This document shows, piece by piece, positions 42,226 through 52,044 of a DNA stretch of 64,000 nucleotides. The notes under the pieces are model-generated. The model did not search any database and was not told the origin of the DNA. It saw only the letters and a list, made by a program, of their open reading frames with translations. The first letter of the stretch is position 1; each line of letters starts with the position of its first letter. Source of the stretch: Flavobacteriales bacterium ALC-1 (GTDB lineage Bacteria; Bacteroidota; Bacteroidia; Flavobacteriales; Flavobacteriaceae); NCBI GenBank assembly GCA_000171875.1, contig ABHI01000002.1, forward strand, positions 186,001 through 250,000. Direction: 5' to 3'. Position numbers and translations under genes: made by a program.

Positions 42226-42669
42226 ATGTCGGGAACATTAAATAAAGTAATGCTAATTGGGCATTTGGGAGATGAAGTAAAAATGCATTATTTTGATAAT
42301 AAGAATTGTGTTGGTCGTTTTCCTTTAGCAACAAATGAGACATACACTAATAAGCAAACTAACGAACGTGTATCTAATACAGAATGGCATAATATAGTTG
42401 TTAGAAATAAAGCTGCTGAAATTTGTGAAAAGTATCTTACTAAAGGAGATAAAGTCTATATTGAAGGTAGAATAAAAACCAGAAAATGGACGGACGATAA
42501 AGGTATGGATCGCTATTCTACAGAAATTCAGTGTACTGATTTTACGTTTTTAACTAATAAGAACGAACAACAAAATAATCCACAAGATAATCCTCTTCAG
42601 AATAAAGCGGAATCACAACCAACACCAAATTCTGCAGTGCCAGATGGTGATGATGATTTGCCATTCTAA
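42226..42669 (+). CDS. ssb: Single-stranded DNA-binding protein
   Basis: The 147-residue protein has the OB-fold of SSB (LNKVMLIGHLGDEVKMHYFD, ERVSNTEWHNIVVRNKAAEI, GDKVYIEGRIKTRKWTDDKG, YSTEIQCTDFTFLTNKNEQQ) followed by an Asn/Gln/Pro-rich linker and the acidic C-terminal tip DGDDDLPF that docks repair and replication partners. It sits between mutY and gldE. A short palindrome with AGTACT arms (42168-42187) in the 80-base gap upstream may be part of its leader or the mutY terminator. Confidence 0.97.
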   Translation: MSGTLNKVMLIGHLGDEVKMHYFDNKNCVGRFPLATNETYTNKQTNERVSNTEWHNIVVRNKAAEICEKYLTKGDKVYIEGRIKTRKWTDDKGMDRYSTEIQCTDFTFLTNKNEQQNNPQDNPLQNKAESQPTPNSAVPDGDDDLPF

Positions 42670-42690
42670 ATAATTAAATCTCATTGTATT

Positions 42691-44031
42691 TTGGACCCAG
42701 AACCCACGGTTTTAATTTCATATGTATTAGTTGCTAATACTTCGTTCATTACAAGTATTGTACTACTTATACTATTACTTGGGTGTTCTGCTTTAATTTC
42801 TGGCGCTGAAGTAGCTTTATTTTCTCTAACCAAATCTAATATTGATGAAGGTTTAGAAAACGAATCTGTGACCATGCAAATTATTGCTACACTATTAGAG
42901 CGCCCAAAGAAATTGTTGGCCACCATACTAGTAGCCAATAATGCTATAAATATTGCAATTGTCTTATTATTTGCATCAATTAGCGACACTATTTTTGACG
43001 ACATTAACTATTCAATTAATTTTTATTTTTTTGAACTTGAGTTAGCTTTTTTTGTCAAAGTTATTGTAGCTACATTTCTCATTTTACTTTTCGGAGAAAT
43101 TATTCCTAAAATATATGCTAGCAGAAACAGTGTTAAATTTTCTTCTTTTATGGCTAGACCTTTAAAAGTTTTAGATGTATTATTTTCTCCTTTAAGTTTA
43201 CCTATGCGATATGTGACTATTCAAATTCAGGATAAATTCGGAAAACAACGCTCAAATCTTAGTGTAGATCAGTTATCACAAGCTTTAGAGTTGACTAATG
43301 ACGAAGACACGACACAAGAAGAGCAAAAACTATTACAAGGTATTGTCTCCTTTGGAAATACAGATACTAAACAAGTGATGCGCCCTCGGATGGATTTGTT
43401 TGCGTTAAGTATAAATACTCCATTTGAAACTATTATTAAAGATATTATTGACAATGGCTATTCTAGAATTCCTGTTTATGAAGAAAGCATTGATACTATA
43501 AAAGGCATACTCTACATCAAGGATCTATTACCTCATCTCAATAAGAAAACATTTGATTGGACTTCAATTTTACGTGACCCATTTTTTGTGCCAGAAAACA
43601 AAAAATTAGATGATTTAATGGTAGAGTTTCAAAACAAGAAAGTACATTTAGCAGTTGTTGTTGATGAGTATGGCGGTACTTCTGGTTTGGTCTCTTTAGA
43701 AGATATTATTGAAGAAATTGTTGGCGATATTAGTGACGAATATGATGATGATGATTTAATATTTACTAAAATTGACGATAATAATTATAGCTTTGAAGGC
43801 AAAACACCTTTAAAAGATATTTATAAAATTGTAGGTATTGATGACGACACTGATTTTGAAGCTAAAAAAGGAGAAGCCGAGACACTTGCTGGTTTTGTTT
43901 TAGAGATTTCTGGTGGTTTTCCTAGAATTGGAAGTAGAATAAATTTTAAAAATTACGTTTTTACTATAGAAGCTTTAGAACGAAAACGCATTAAACAAAT
44001 TAAATTAACATTACTCAATAATATTGAATGA
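42691..44031 (+). CDS. gldE: Gliding motility-associated protein GldE (CorC/HlyC-type)
   Basis: The 446-residue protein has an N-terminal membrane domain of the DUF21 type with four hydrophobic segments (VLLILLLGCSALISGAEVAL, FVKVIVATFLILLFGEIIPK), two CBS domains (MDLFALSINTPFETIIKDII, AVVVDEYGGTSGLVSLEDII) and a CorC-HlyC C-terminal domain (AETLAGFVLEISGGFPRIG). In F. johnsoniae GldE is implicated in gliding and the assembly of GldD. The start is TTG at 42691, since no ATG fits and an in-frame stop lies at 42667-42669. The stop overlaps the gldD start (ATGA). Confidence 0.92.
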   Translation: MDPEPTVLISYVLVANTSFITSIVLLILLLGCSALISGAEVALFSLTKSNIDEGLENESVTMQIIATLLERPKKLLATILVANNAINIAIVLLFASISDTIFDDINYSINFYFFELELAFFVKVIVATFLILLFGEIIPKIYASRNSVKFSSFMARPLKVLDVLFSPLSLPMRYVTIQIQDKFGKQRSNLSVDQLSQALELTNDEDTTQEEQKLLQGIVSFGNTDTKQVMRPRMDLFALSINTPFETIIKDIIDNGYSRIPVYEESIDTIKGILYIKDLLPHLNKKTFDWTSILRDPFFVPENKKLDDLMVEFQNKKVHLAVVVDEYGGTSGLVSLEDIIEEIVGDISDEYDDDDLIFTKIDDNNYSFEGKTPLKDIYKIVGIDDDTDFEAKKGEAETLAGFVLEISGGFPRIGSRINFKNYVFTIEALERKRIKQIKLTLLNNIE

Positions 44032-44597
44032 AAAAAATAGTTTTACCCATATTAAGTCTTTTTTTATTGGGTTGCGGAGATGATCCATTACCAAAACCTA
44101 AAGGCTATTTAAGATTAGAATATCCTGAAGCTAAATATGAAAAAGTAAGTATTCCACTACCTTTTTCTTTTGAAAAAAACAATCTTGCAGAACCGATAAG
44201 ATCTGTAAAATCGTCTTCAACAACTAAAGGCCTTGAGGTTAAATACCCTTCTTTAAAGGCTACCATTTTTCTAACCTATAAAGATGTAAATAACGGTAAT
44301 TTAGATAAGTTTTTGCAAGATGCTCAAAACTTAACGCAAAAGCACACCATGAAAGCAGACGAAATCTCTCAAAGACCTATTGAAATTGATGAGCATGAAG
44401 TATACGGTATGTTATATGAAGTAGGCGGTAATGCTGCATCACAATCACAATTCTATGTAACTGATAGTATAAATCACTTTGTAAGCGGCTCCTTATATTT
44501 TAATGTAGAACCTAATTACGATTCTATTTATCCAGCTTCAGAATACCTTAAAAAAGACATTAGGCGTATTATGGAAACGATTCGCTGGAAAGAATAA
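44028..44597 (+). CDS. gldD: Gliding motility lipoprotein GldD
   Basis: The 189-residue lipoprotein has a lipobox (VLPILSLFLLGCGDD, Cys16) followed by the characteristic GldD N-terminus PLPKPKGYLRLEYPEAKYEK. Later segments include YGMLYEVGGNAASQSQFYVT and HFVSGSLYFNVEPNYDSIY. In F. johnsoniae it is needed for gliding and is linked to the type IX secretion/motility machinery, anchored in the outer or inner membrane. ATGA coupling to gldE. A strong terminator follows 24 bases on. The presence of gldD does not prove gliding, but supports a flavobacterial type IX system. Confidence 0.93.
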   Translation: MKKIVLPILSLFLLGCGDDPLPKPKGYLRLEYPEAKYEKVSIPLPFSFEKNNLAEPIRSVKSSSTTKGLEVKYPSLKATIFLTYKDVNNGNLDKFLQDAQNLTQKHTMKADEISQRPIEIDEHEVYGMLYEVGGNAASQSQFYVTDSINHFVSGSLYFNVEPNYDSIYPASEYLKKDIRRIMETIRWKE

Positions 44598-44620
44598 TAT
44601 TGTACATAGAATTTGATATA

Positions 44621-44648
44621 AAAAAAGCAGCCATTCGGCTGCTTTTTT
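44621..44648. terminator. Bidirectional terminator after gldD
   Basis: AAAAAAGCAGCC and GGCTGCTTTTTT pair around ATTC, with T or A runs on both sides. It lies between the convergent gldD and repeat-lipoprotein genes. Confidence 0.9.
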
Positions 44649-44668
44649 ATTCTATAATAAAGTCGTTA

Positions 44669-46318
44669 CTATTGGTAAACCCATTCGCCACCCATTTTTA
44701 TAACGGCGAAGTCTTCAGTAGTATTACTACCTATATATACATCTACAGTAACAATATATTTTTGTTCATCAGCTGCTGAAGGATCTAAGATATCTAGAAC
44801 AACATTAAGTGCTTCTAACACCATAGAATCTGTCCATTCATTAGCGTTTCCTGGACGTCTATCGAAGTTTCCGAAATTATCCATACTACCTGCAGGGCCA
44901 GGATAAGTACCTTCTAATGCTGCTACTATAGCACTATAATCTGCTCCTGTAAGTGTGTATCTAATCGTATTGTCTGGTACCCACACACCATTTTCTAATC
45001 CAAACTGTAATGTGGTATCAATAACACTTTGGTTACCTACCCATTGACCGTTAGTGTAGGTATATAAGTTACCTCTTGTTCCTAATCCACTATTACTAGA
45101 GAAATACTTATAAATAACAAACATTTGATCTTCTTCTTGAGCAAATGGATAGTTAATACTCAAAAATGTCGGTAGATAATTATCTGCAGGTGTACCACTA
45201 CTAAAGTTGTTAAATCGACCAGGTTGTCCAGACTCTTCACCCATAGAATCATAATCCGATGTACTTAAATAGTATACATCATCAGCTGCTTCCCAAGATC
45301 CACCTTCGTATACAAAATACTCACCTTTAGCATCTGTTTCACCTGAAACTCCAATAGCTTTTACAGCCAATGATTGTACTCTCCATCTTGGAGAATCAGA
45401 GTCGGTAGAACTGTATTTTAATGCAATATGAATTGTTTGACCATCATAAGCAGAAAAATCAAGATTTTCTGATGCTGTTAAACTACTATACGCAGTCTTA
45501 TCAAAAGCAACAGGATTCCATGTAGCGTACATAATATCTCCACCTGTCATGTGATCTGTGGCAACTAATACATCTATTAATGTATCATCCCCTAAAAAAT
45601 CTATCTCTTGTGTTATTTGAAATAATAAATCTGATCCACTTGATAAATCAATTTCTGGAGAAACTAACCATTCTTCAACAGCATTAGCACCTCCATCAAA
45701 ACCAGAACCTTGTACGTTTGCTGAACCTACAGTCCACCCTAAATCAGTAGGACCAGAAACTGACACTAACTCATAGCTATCATAGTCTGTAGGGAATTCA
45801 GCACTATATAAATTTGCTAAACCTACTTCTGGTGTTTCAACATATTGATCGTATTCAACTAATAGAATCTGTCCTTCAGTTGGAGCTGCAATTTGAGCAT
45901 CTAAAACTGCTGGAATTTGCTCTGTTGGATCTACATTAGGATAAAATCCAAAAGCATCACTTCCAGTAGTAGCGTAATCCGCATTTGTTAATTCATAAAC
46001 ATCAGATCCAGTAAAATCACTTAAGCCTTCTGCAGAACCTACAAATAACTTATATGTTACTAAAGCTGCAGATCCATCACCAAAATAAGGATATTTGTCT
46101 GCTAATAGACCAGGTATTGCCACTCTTGCATCTTCATCAGAACTAAAGTTACCAAAGCTTAATTCTAAATCTGCATAATCATCATCAGTTAAGGTATATT
46201 CTACCTCACCTATTATTGGCTCTTCTTGTTCTGCAAGATCCTTATTAATATCTTCAACAGGATCACAACCCGTAAAGACCGCGCCAATAAAGGCTAATAA
46301 ATAAACTATTCTTTTCAT
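44669..46318 (-). CDS. Receptor-associated lipoprotein with four internal repeats and a choice-of-anchor J-like domain
   Basis: The 549-residue lipoprotein (VYLLAFIGAVFTGCDP, Cys18) contains a module that recurs about four times: EYTLTDDDYADLELSFGNFS, VYELTNADYATTG, VYYLSTSDYDSMG and RYTLTGADYSAIV, each followed by a Gly/Asn-Phe segment and a beta-rich stretch ending in VTYKLF, LVEYDQY, FVIYKYF or VTVDVYI. A single choice-of-anchor J/cleaved-adhesin-like domain (about 200-320: WTVGSANVQGSG, EEWLVSPEIDLSSGSDLLF) is inserted between repeats 2 and 3. It starts 12 bases after the TonB receptor stop, so it is the receptor's lipoprotein partner, perhaps substrate-binding on the surface. Ligand unknown. 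Confidence 0.82.
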   Translation of the reverse strand: MKRIVYLLAFIGAVFTGCDPVEDINKDLAEQEEPIIGEVEYTLTDDDYADLELSFGNFSSDEDARVAIPGLLADKYPYFGDGSAALVTYKLFVGSAEGLSDFTGSDVYELTNADYATTGSDAFGFYPNVDPTEQIPAVLDAQIAAPTEGQILLVEYDQYVETPEVGLANLYSAEFPTDYDSYELVSVSGPTDLGWTVGSANVQGSGFDGGANAVEEWLVSPEIDLSSGSDLLFQITQEIDFLGDDTLIDVLVATDHMTGGDIMYATWNPVAFDKTAYSSLTASENLDFSAYDGQTIHIALKYSSTDSDSPRWRVQSLAVKAIGVSGETDAKGEYFVYEGGSWEAADDVYYLSTSDYDSMGEESGQPGRFNNFSSGTPADNYLPTFLSINYPFAQEEDQMFVIYKYFSSNSGLGTRGNLYTYTNGQWVGNQSVIDTTLQFGLENGVWVPDNTIRYTLTGADYSAIVAALEGTYPGPAGSMDNFGNFDRRPGNANEWTDSMVLEALNVVLDILDPSAADEQKYIVTVDVYIGSNTTEDFAVIKMGGEWVYQ

Positions 46319-46330
46319 CTTTCTGTTTTT

Positions 46331-48904
46331 TTAAAATTTAAGTGTTGCTCCTACACTAAATGTTCTACCGAAGCCATAATATACTAATGCTGATTCCGCA
46401 TTAGATCCTGGACCATCTAATGCATCCGCTATATAATGTGTATTAAAAACATTATTCATTCTAGCAATTAATGATGCTTCAAATTTTCCAAATGGGAAGC
46501 TATGAGAAATCGCAGTATCAAATACTCCATATGCAGGCACTTCCCATGGATCAGGCGCTCCATCTAAACCTCTATCACTAGGGTCGAAATCTGCATATAA
46601 ACGATCAAAGTAGTTATAATCTACAGAAAATCTTGTATTAGCACCAAATCTATAATTAGCACCTATAGCTAATGTTGTTTGTGCTGCATCACCTACTGGT
46701 GTATCACCAATAAATAAATTCACAGTATCAACTACTTCTTGTTCTTCATTTAAAATCTGAACATCTGTAACATCATCTTCCCATCTCCAATCTCCTAAAG
46801 ATGCCATACCCGTAATATTTAATTTGTCTGTAGCTTTATATACAAAGTCAATTTCAATACCTTGGTGAACAGCATTTACACCTAAAATATTTGCAAAACC
46901 TGTTTCATCTTCGCTTAATTGAAATCCAATAGTTTCTGTTCTATCTCTCCAAGCTGTTCTATATAAATTTACGTTAGCTGATAATCGCTCACCTCTATAC
47001 CCGTAACCTAATTCAAAACTAATAATCTTTTGATTTTCAGCATCTTCATTAATATCTTCGTTATTAAATCTTGGGAATACCGCATCAAAATCTGCAGCTT
47101 TTTCAAAATATCCTAAATTAGCAAATACATTATGATTACCTGTTATTCTATAATTAGCGCCACCTTTAGCACCATAACCAAAGAAATTGTATTTATCTGT
47201 TTCTCTTAACGAGTCGTCAGGTGTATATCCGAAATAATCTATTCTTTTATATGATGTATTAGAAGCATTTAATGCAACAAATGTGTTAAAGTTTTCATTA
47301 ATATCATACTCTATTTGTGTAAAGAAACCTAACCAGCCAACTTTACCATCATTGTGATAAGACACTTTATCACCTACTCTTGCAACACCTGTTGGGTTGT
47401 TAACATCATCTTCATTAATAATAAATTGACCACCTAATAAATCTGTTACCTCTCTAAAGTGAATACCTGTATAGTTTCTGTAATCTAAACCAGCTAAAAG
47501 TACTATATTATCAGTTAAATCTGTTTTTAAAGTAGATAAAACTCCGTACCAATTGTGGTCATTACGTGACGCTCTTAATGCAGCACTAGAACCGTTTGAT
47601 CCATTTGCAATGTTTTCATCAACTATACGATCAAAATCTAATGGTCCAAACTCTCCTATGCGGTAATCATCACTTGTAAACTTAAATCGTGCATCTCCTT
47701 CAAATCCGGGTGCTTCATTATCACTTCCTAGAGTACCACCTCCACCACCTGAGCCAAACGAAACGTATGCCGCAGTAGATATACTTGTTTTATCATTTAA
47801 GTCCCAATAGTGATTTAATGATATTTGAGGTTTATGATAAAAGTTATCTTCTATAGACGTTAATTGACCATTTTTATAACCCCAATCAGAGTTATATTTA
47901 ATACCATCTTCACTTCTTCTATACGTATCAATTGTATGTCTGTTTTGTCTTTGACCATGACGTTGCTTTGCTCCGAAAGCTGTGAAAGATATTTTGTGTT
48001 GGTCATTAATTTCTTTAGAAACGTTAAAGAAATAAGACACAGCGTTAAAAGGAGTTCCTCTAACATAACCATCACCATCTGTTTTGGCTGCAGAAACTGT
48101 AGCAGCCCATCCGCTATCCATTAAACCTGTAGAATAAGTAACTCCAAATTTCTTGTAACCATCATTACCTAAGGTAGTCATAATATTACCACCTTGTTCA
48201 ATATCTGTAGTTTTACTCAAGATGTTAATAGTACCACCAATAGAAGGTACTGCAACTCTCGCTGCACCTAAACCTCTTTGTACTTGCATAGAACTAGTAA
48301 CATCACCTAAACCAGCCCAGTTACTCCAGAATACACGACCATTTTCCATATCGTTAACAGGTACACCGTTAATCATCACAGCAACATTCTCAGAACTAAA
48401 TCCACGTAAATTAATACGACCGTCTCCAAAACCACCACCTGATTTCGTTGCATAAACACCTGGTGTTGATTTTAAAACTTCAGGAAATTCTTGAGTTCCT
48501 AATTTTAACTGAATGTCTGCAGCTCTTACAGTAGAAACAGCTACAGGTGTTTTTCTGTCAACTGCTACTGAAGCTACAATCATAATTTCATCTAAGCCTA
48601 CATCACTAGACTTTAAAGTAATGGTGCCCAAATCGGTATCTCCACTAAAGGCAACAGTCTGGCTAATATAACCTACATAAGAAATTACAACTTCACCTGA
48701 GCTTGAATTAGTAGTGAAAGAAAAATCACCATCGAAATTAGTACTTGCCCCATTACTAGTTCCTTTTTCTAATATGTTAGCACCAGGAAGGGGTGCATTC
48801 ATATCACCATCTATAACCTTACCTTTTACGGTACTTTGAGCATAGATAGCTGTTGAGAACAATGTCAAAACAGCAATACATAAAAATTGATTAAATTTTT
48901 TCAT
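46331..48904 (-). CDS. TonB-dependent receptor with carboxypeptidase-like N-terminal domain
   Basis: The 857-residue receptor has a signal peptide (FLCIAVLTLFSTAIYAQ), a CarboxypepD-reg-like domain (GKVIDGDMNAPLPGANILEK, residues about 24-100), the plug (residues about 120-240: KLGTQEFPEVLKSTPGVYAT, GGRINLRGFSS-like stretch, INGVPVNDMENGRVFWSNW, MQVQRGLGAARVAVPSIGGT) and a barrel ending RTFSVGATLKF. The partner lipoprotein follows by 12 bases, giving a two-gene uptake unit without SusC/SusD features. A promoter-like TAATTTTG lies 36 bases upstream on the minus strand. No nearby gene tells the ligand; the pgi gene next to it is on the same strand but 160 bases away. Confidence 0.92.
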   Translation of the reverse strand: MKKFNQFLCIAVLTLFSTAIYAQSTVKGKVIDGDMNAPLPGANILEKGTSNGASTNFDGDFSFTTNSSSGEVVISYVGYISQTVAFSGDTDLGTITLKSSDVGLDEIMIVASVAVDRKTPVAVSTVRAADIQLKLGTQEFPEVLKSTPGVYATKSGGGFGDGRINLRGFSSENVAVMINGVPVNDMENGRVFWSNWAGLGDVTSSMQVQRGLGAARVAVPSIGGTINILSKTTDIEQGGNIMTTLGNDGYKKFGVTYSTGLMDSGWAATVSAAKTDGDGYVRGTPFNAVSYFFNVSKEINDQHKISFTAFGAKQRHGQRQNRHTIDTYRRSEDGIKYNSDWGYKNGQLTSIEDNFYHKPQISLNHYWDLNDKTSISTAAYVSFGSGGGGGTLGSDNEAPGFEGDARFKFTSDDYRIGEFGPLDFDRIVDENIANGSNGSSAALRASRNDHNWYGVLSTLKTDLTDNIVLLAGLDYRNYTGIHFREVTDLLGGQFIINEDDVNNPTGVARVGDKVSYHNDGKVGWLGFFTQIEYDINENFNTFVALNASNTSYKRIDYFGYTPDDSLRETDKYNFFGYGAKGGANYRITGNHNVFANLGYFEKAADFDAVFPRFNNEDINEDAENQKIISFELGYGYRGERLSANVNLYRTAWRDRTETIGFQLSEDETGFANILGVNAVHQGIEIDFVYKATDKLNITGMASLGDWRWEDDVTDVQILNEEQEVVDTVNLFIGDTPVGDAAQTTLAIGANYRFGANTRFSVDYNYFDRLYADFDPSDRGLDGAPDPWEVPAYGVFDTAISHSFPFGKFEASLIARMNNVFNTHYIADALDGPGSNAESALVYYGFGRTFSVGATLKF

Positions 48905-48939
48905 ATAAAATTTAAGTTAATTGATTTAATTAATTGACG

Positions 48940-48947
48940 CAAAATTA
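48940..48947 (-). promoter_or_regulatory. Promoter -7 box of the receptor-lipoprotein operon
   Basis: The minus strand reads TAATTTTG, matching TAnnTTTG. The transcript would start about 48935, giving a leader of about 31 bases. Confidence 0.5.
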
Positions 48948-49066
48948 CGCAATACTTTAGCTAAAACATTAAGCATACGTTAACAATTTAACCGCACGAA
49001 GTTAATTATAGAATTGTTAAATTTTATGCGTGCATAGCATATTTTATTAAAACTTTTTAACAATAC

Positions 49067-50713
49067 TTAACAATTTTTCTTATAAAAAGTTAATAACCTT
49101 TGCGTAGATGCATCGTGATTTGAAGTTAATACGCCTTCATTTAGCTCTTTTAAGATAGATTTTGCTAATTGTTTTCCTAATTCAACACCAAATTGATCGT
49201 AACTGAATACGTTCCAAATGATACCCTGTACAAAGATTTTATGTTCGTACATCGCTATGAGTTTCCCTAAGCTTTCAGGTGTTAATTTTTGGATTAATAA
49301 CGATGTTGTTGGCTTATTACCATCAAATACTTTGAAAGGTAATAGTTCTTTTATTGCTTCCTCAGTAAGTAATTGATCTTGTAATTCTGATAGTACTTCT
49401 GCTTCTGTTTTACCATTCATTAAAGCTTCAGTTTGTGCAAAATAATTAGACATCAACTTATCATGATGCTCTTTATTACCATGTAAAGATTCTACATAAC
49501 CAATAAAATCTGTTGGAATTAACTTAGTACCTTGATGAATCAACTGAAAAAAAGCATGTTGCGAATTTGTACCTGGCTCTCCCCAAATGATGGTTCCAGT
49601 TTGGTAGCTAATTTTATTTCCATCTCTGTCTACACTTTTACCATTACTCTCCATTATACCTTGTTGAAGGTATGTAGCAAACTGATTTAAGTATTGTGTA
49701 TATGGAATAATGGCTTCACTTTCTGCATTAAAAAAGTTGTTGTACCATATAGTCAGTAAAGCAGAAGTGACAGGAATATTGTCTTTAAAATCTGAAGTCC
49801 TAAAATGTTCATCCATTTTGTATGCTCCGTCTAATAGGCTTTCAAAATTCTTATAACCCAAAGCCAAACTTATAGATAAACCTACAGCACTCCATAGAGA
49901 AAAACGACCTCCTACCCAATCCTTCATTGGGAAAATATTGTCTTCGTCAATTCCAAAATCTTTAACACTCTCAATGTTTGTAGAAACTGCAACAAAATGT
50001 TTAGAAACCGCTTCTTTAGGTTGTGTTTCTAAAAACCATGTTCTAATTGAATTAGCATTAGATAAGGTTTCTTGGGTTGTAAACGTTTTTGAAACAATTA
50101 CTAAAAGCGTCGTTTCTGGATTTAGACGCTTAATAATTTCATTATAGTGATCTCCATCTACATTACTTACAAAATGAGTATTAAGATGGTTTTTATAAAA
50201 TTGTAGTGAATCTACAACCATAGCTGGCCCAAGATCTGAACCACCAATACCAATGTTTACAACATCTGTTATCGTTTTACCTGTAAACCCTTTATGAATT
50301 CCATTAACAACAGAATCAGTAAAAGCTTTTATTTTTTGTTTTACATTATGCACTTTAGGAATAACATTAATACCATCAACAAGGACGGTTTTATCATTCG
50401 GTGCTCTTAACGCGGTATGCAAAACAGCTCTACCTTCTGTAACATTAATAATGTCACCTTTAAAATATTTTGAAATAGCATCTTTTAAATTCAATTCATT
50501 TGCCAATTCAAATAATAAGTCTAATGTTTCTTTTGTGATTCTATTTTTTGAAAAATCGACATAAAAATCTTCCCATTCTATAGTTAAATCATTAGCTCTT
50601 TCAGCATCAGATTTAAATAAATCTTTGAGGTGTTTAGATTTTACAGATTTAAAATGCGATTGTAATTTTTTCCAAGAATCTGTTGTGGTTGGGTTGGTTG
50701 CTTTTAATGCCAT
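49067..50713 (-). CDS. pgi: Glucose-6-phosphate isomerase
   Basis: The 548-residue enzyme interconverts glucose-6-phosphate and fructose-6-phosphate in glycolysis and gluconeogenesis. Family signatures are VVNIGIGGSDLGPAMVVDSL, the PGI motif DWVGGRFSLWSAVGLSISLA, and the catalytic-region WGEPGTNSQHAFFQLIHQGT with the Glu and His of the ring-opening site; the C-terminal Lys is in NVFSYDQFGVELGKQLAKSI. It is a single long form without domain loss. The start ATG shares its last base with the M23 stop (TAATG at 50713), so it is translationally coupled to the peptidase gene. Confidence 0.97.
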   Translation of the reverse strand: MALKATNPTTTDSWKKLQSHFKSVKSKHLKDLFKSDAERANDLTIEWEDFYVDFSKNRITKETLDLLFELANELNLKDAISKYFKGDIINVTEGRAVLHTALRAPNDKTVLVDGINVIPKVHNVKQKIKAFTDSVVNGIHKGFTGKTITDVVNIGIGGSDLGPAMVVDSLQFYKNHLNTHFVSNVDGDHYNEIIKRLNPETTLLVIVSKTFTTQETLSNANSIRTWFLETQPKEAVSKHFVAVSTNIESVKDFGIDEDNIFPMKDWVGGRFSLWSAVGLSISLALGYKNFESLLDGAYKMDEHFRTSDFKDNIPVTSALLTIWYNNFFNAESEAIIPYTQYLNQFATYLQQGIMESNGKSVDRDGNKISYQTGTIIWGEPGTNSQHAFFQLIHQGTKLIPTDFIGYVESLHGNKEHHDKLMSNYFAQTEALMNGKTEAEVLSELQDQLLTEEAIKELLPFKVFDGNKPTTSLLIQKLTPESLGKLIAMYEHKIFVQGIIWNVFSYDQFGVELGKQLAKSILKELNEGVLTSNHDASTQRLLTFYKKNC

Positions 50714-52032
50714 TATTGTATATCTGTAATTGGGCTTTCTTTTATTGTGTTTTCTGGATTGATTGGCTCAGCTTCTAAGAAAAAGATATTATCTAGTCGC
50801 TGTTTTACAGGTACTATAAAATCTAAGTATTTTACTTTTAGGCTATCTGAAATAGGCTTTGCTTCAGGTAATTTTTGTTTAAATGGATCTACCTGCTTTC
50901 CATTTTTCCAGAAACGATAACAGACATGCGGACCGCCTGTATTGCCTGTCATACCAACATAACCAATAATATCACCCTGTTTTACAAAATCCCCTTTTTT
51001 TACAGCTCTCCTACTCATATGTAAATATTGCGTACTATAGGTATCGTTATGCCTAATCTTTACATACTTTCCATTACCTCCTCTTCTGCGAGACTCTGTA
51101 ACAGTACCATTGGCAGTCGCCATAATTGGTGTACCTATTCTTGCCGCAAAATCTGTTCCTTTGTGTGGACGTACTTTATAGCCGTATACCGCAATTCGTC
51201 TTCTTAAATTATAACGTGACGATATTCTACTATATTGAACAGGTGCTTTTAAAAATGCTCGTCTTAAATTCTTCGCATCTTCATTAAAGTAATCAATGAT
51301 GCCTTTTACCGAATCGGTTTCAAACCTAAAAGCATATAATGAATCCCCATTATGCTCAAAATAGGCGGCTTTTACATCATGTACTCCAGCATATATAGAA
51401 TCATCAATATATTTATCTGTGTAAATCACCTTAAAACGGTCTCCTTTTTGAAGTCGTCTAAAATCTATAGTCCATGCGTATATATCATCAGCCATCTTAT
51501 AGGCTAATCCTTGGCTCAACCCTTTTTCATCAAGGGTCTTAGAAATACTACTTTCAATAATTCCTGTTGCTGTTCTTTCTACATAAGTAATAGGTTTTTT
51601 ACTTGTATAAGCTTGGATGGAATCTTTAAAGTCAATGACTACATAATCTTCTAAGCTTTTTTGATAGATAAATGTTGTTGGTTTTTGAAGACTATCATTT
51701 TCATTTTCTTTAGAAAAAAGTAGTGTATAAGGATTACCAACCTTAAGGCTTCTAGCAACATTAAAAGTGTCTTTCGTTTGCTCTGCTATTTGATAAATCT
51801 CTGGGTAACCAATATTATTTTGTTCTAGAATAATACCAAAAGTATCCCCTTTTTTTATAGTATCTCGTTTAAACTCGTAATGACTGAGATCAAAACCAAA
51901 TTCTAAAATCTTTTCTTCTTCAACAATTTCGGCTAGCTCTTTTTCGTAAGCTTCCTCAACTGAATTATCTTCTTTACAAGCATAAGCACATACTACAATT
52001 ATGGCTATTGCTATTAATTGTTTTAATCGCAT
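50713..52032 (-). CDS. M23-family peptidoglycan metallopeptidase, lipoprotein, with a Cys zinc ligand
   Basis: The 439-residue protein has a lipobox (LIAIAIIVVCAYACKED, lipidated Cys19), an N-terminal domain with LysM/OapA-like features (IKKGDTFGIILEQNNIGYP) and a C-terminal LytM domain (about 280-400: VRPHKGTDFAARIGTPIM, YSTQYLHMSRRAVKKGDFV, GMTGNTGGPHVCYRFW). The first zinc ligands (His and Asp of HKGTD) are normal, but the HxH motif reads HVC, so the last His ligand is Cys. It would cleave peptidoglycan crosslinks in the periplasm. Coupled to pgi by TAATG and 12 bases after kynA. The unusual ligand is discussed in the findings. Confidence 0.9.
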   Translation of the reverse strand: MRLKQLIAIAIIVVCAYACKEDNSVEEAYEKELAEIVEEEKILEFGFDLSHYEFKRDTIKKGDTFGIILEQNNIGYPEIYQIAEQTKDTFNVARSLKVGNPYTLLFSKENENDSLQKPTTFIYQKSLEDYVVIDFKDSIQAYTSKKPITYVERTATGIIESSISKTLDEKGLSQGLAYKMADDIYAWTIDFRRLQKGDRFKVIYTDKYIDDSIYAGVHDVKAAYFEHNGDSLYAFRFETDSVKGIIDYFNEDAKNLRRAFLKAPVQYSRISSRYNLRRRIAVYGYKVRPHKGTDFAARIGTPIMATANGTVTESRRRGGNGKYVKIRHNDTYSTQYLHMSRRAVKKGDFVKQGDIIGYVGMTGNTGGPHVCYRFWKNGKQVDPFKQKLPEAKPISDSLKVKYLDFIVPVKQRLDNIFFLEAEPINPENTIKESPITDIQ

Positions 52033-52044
52033 TAATTAAACAAG

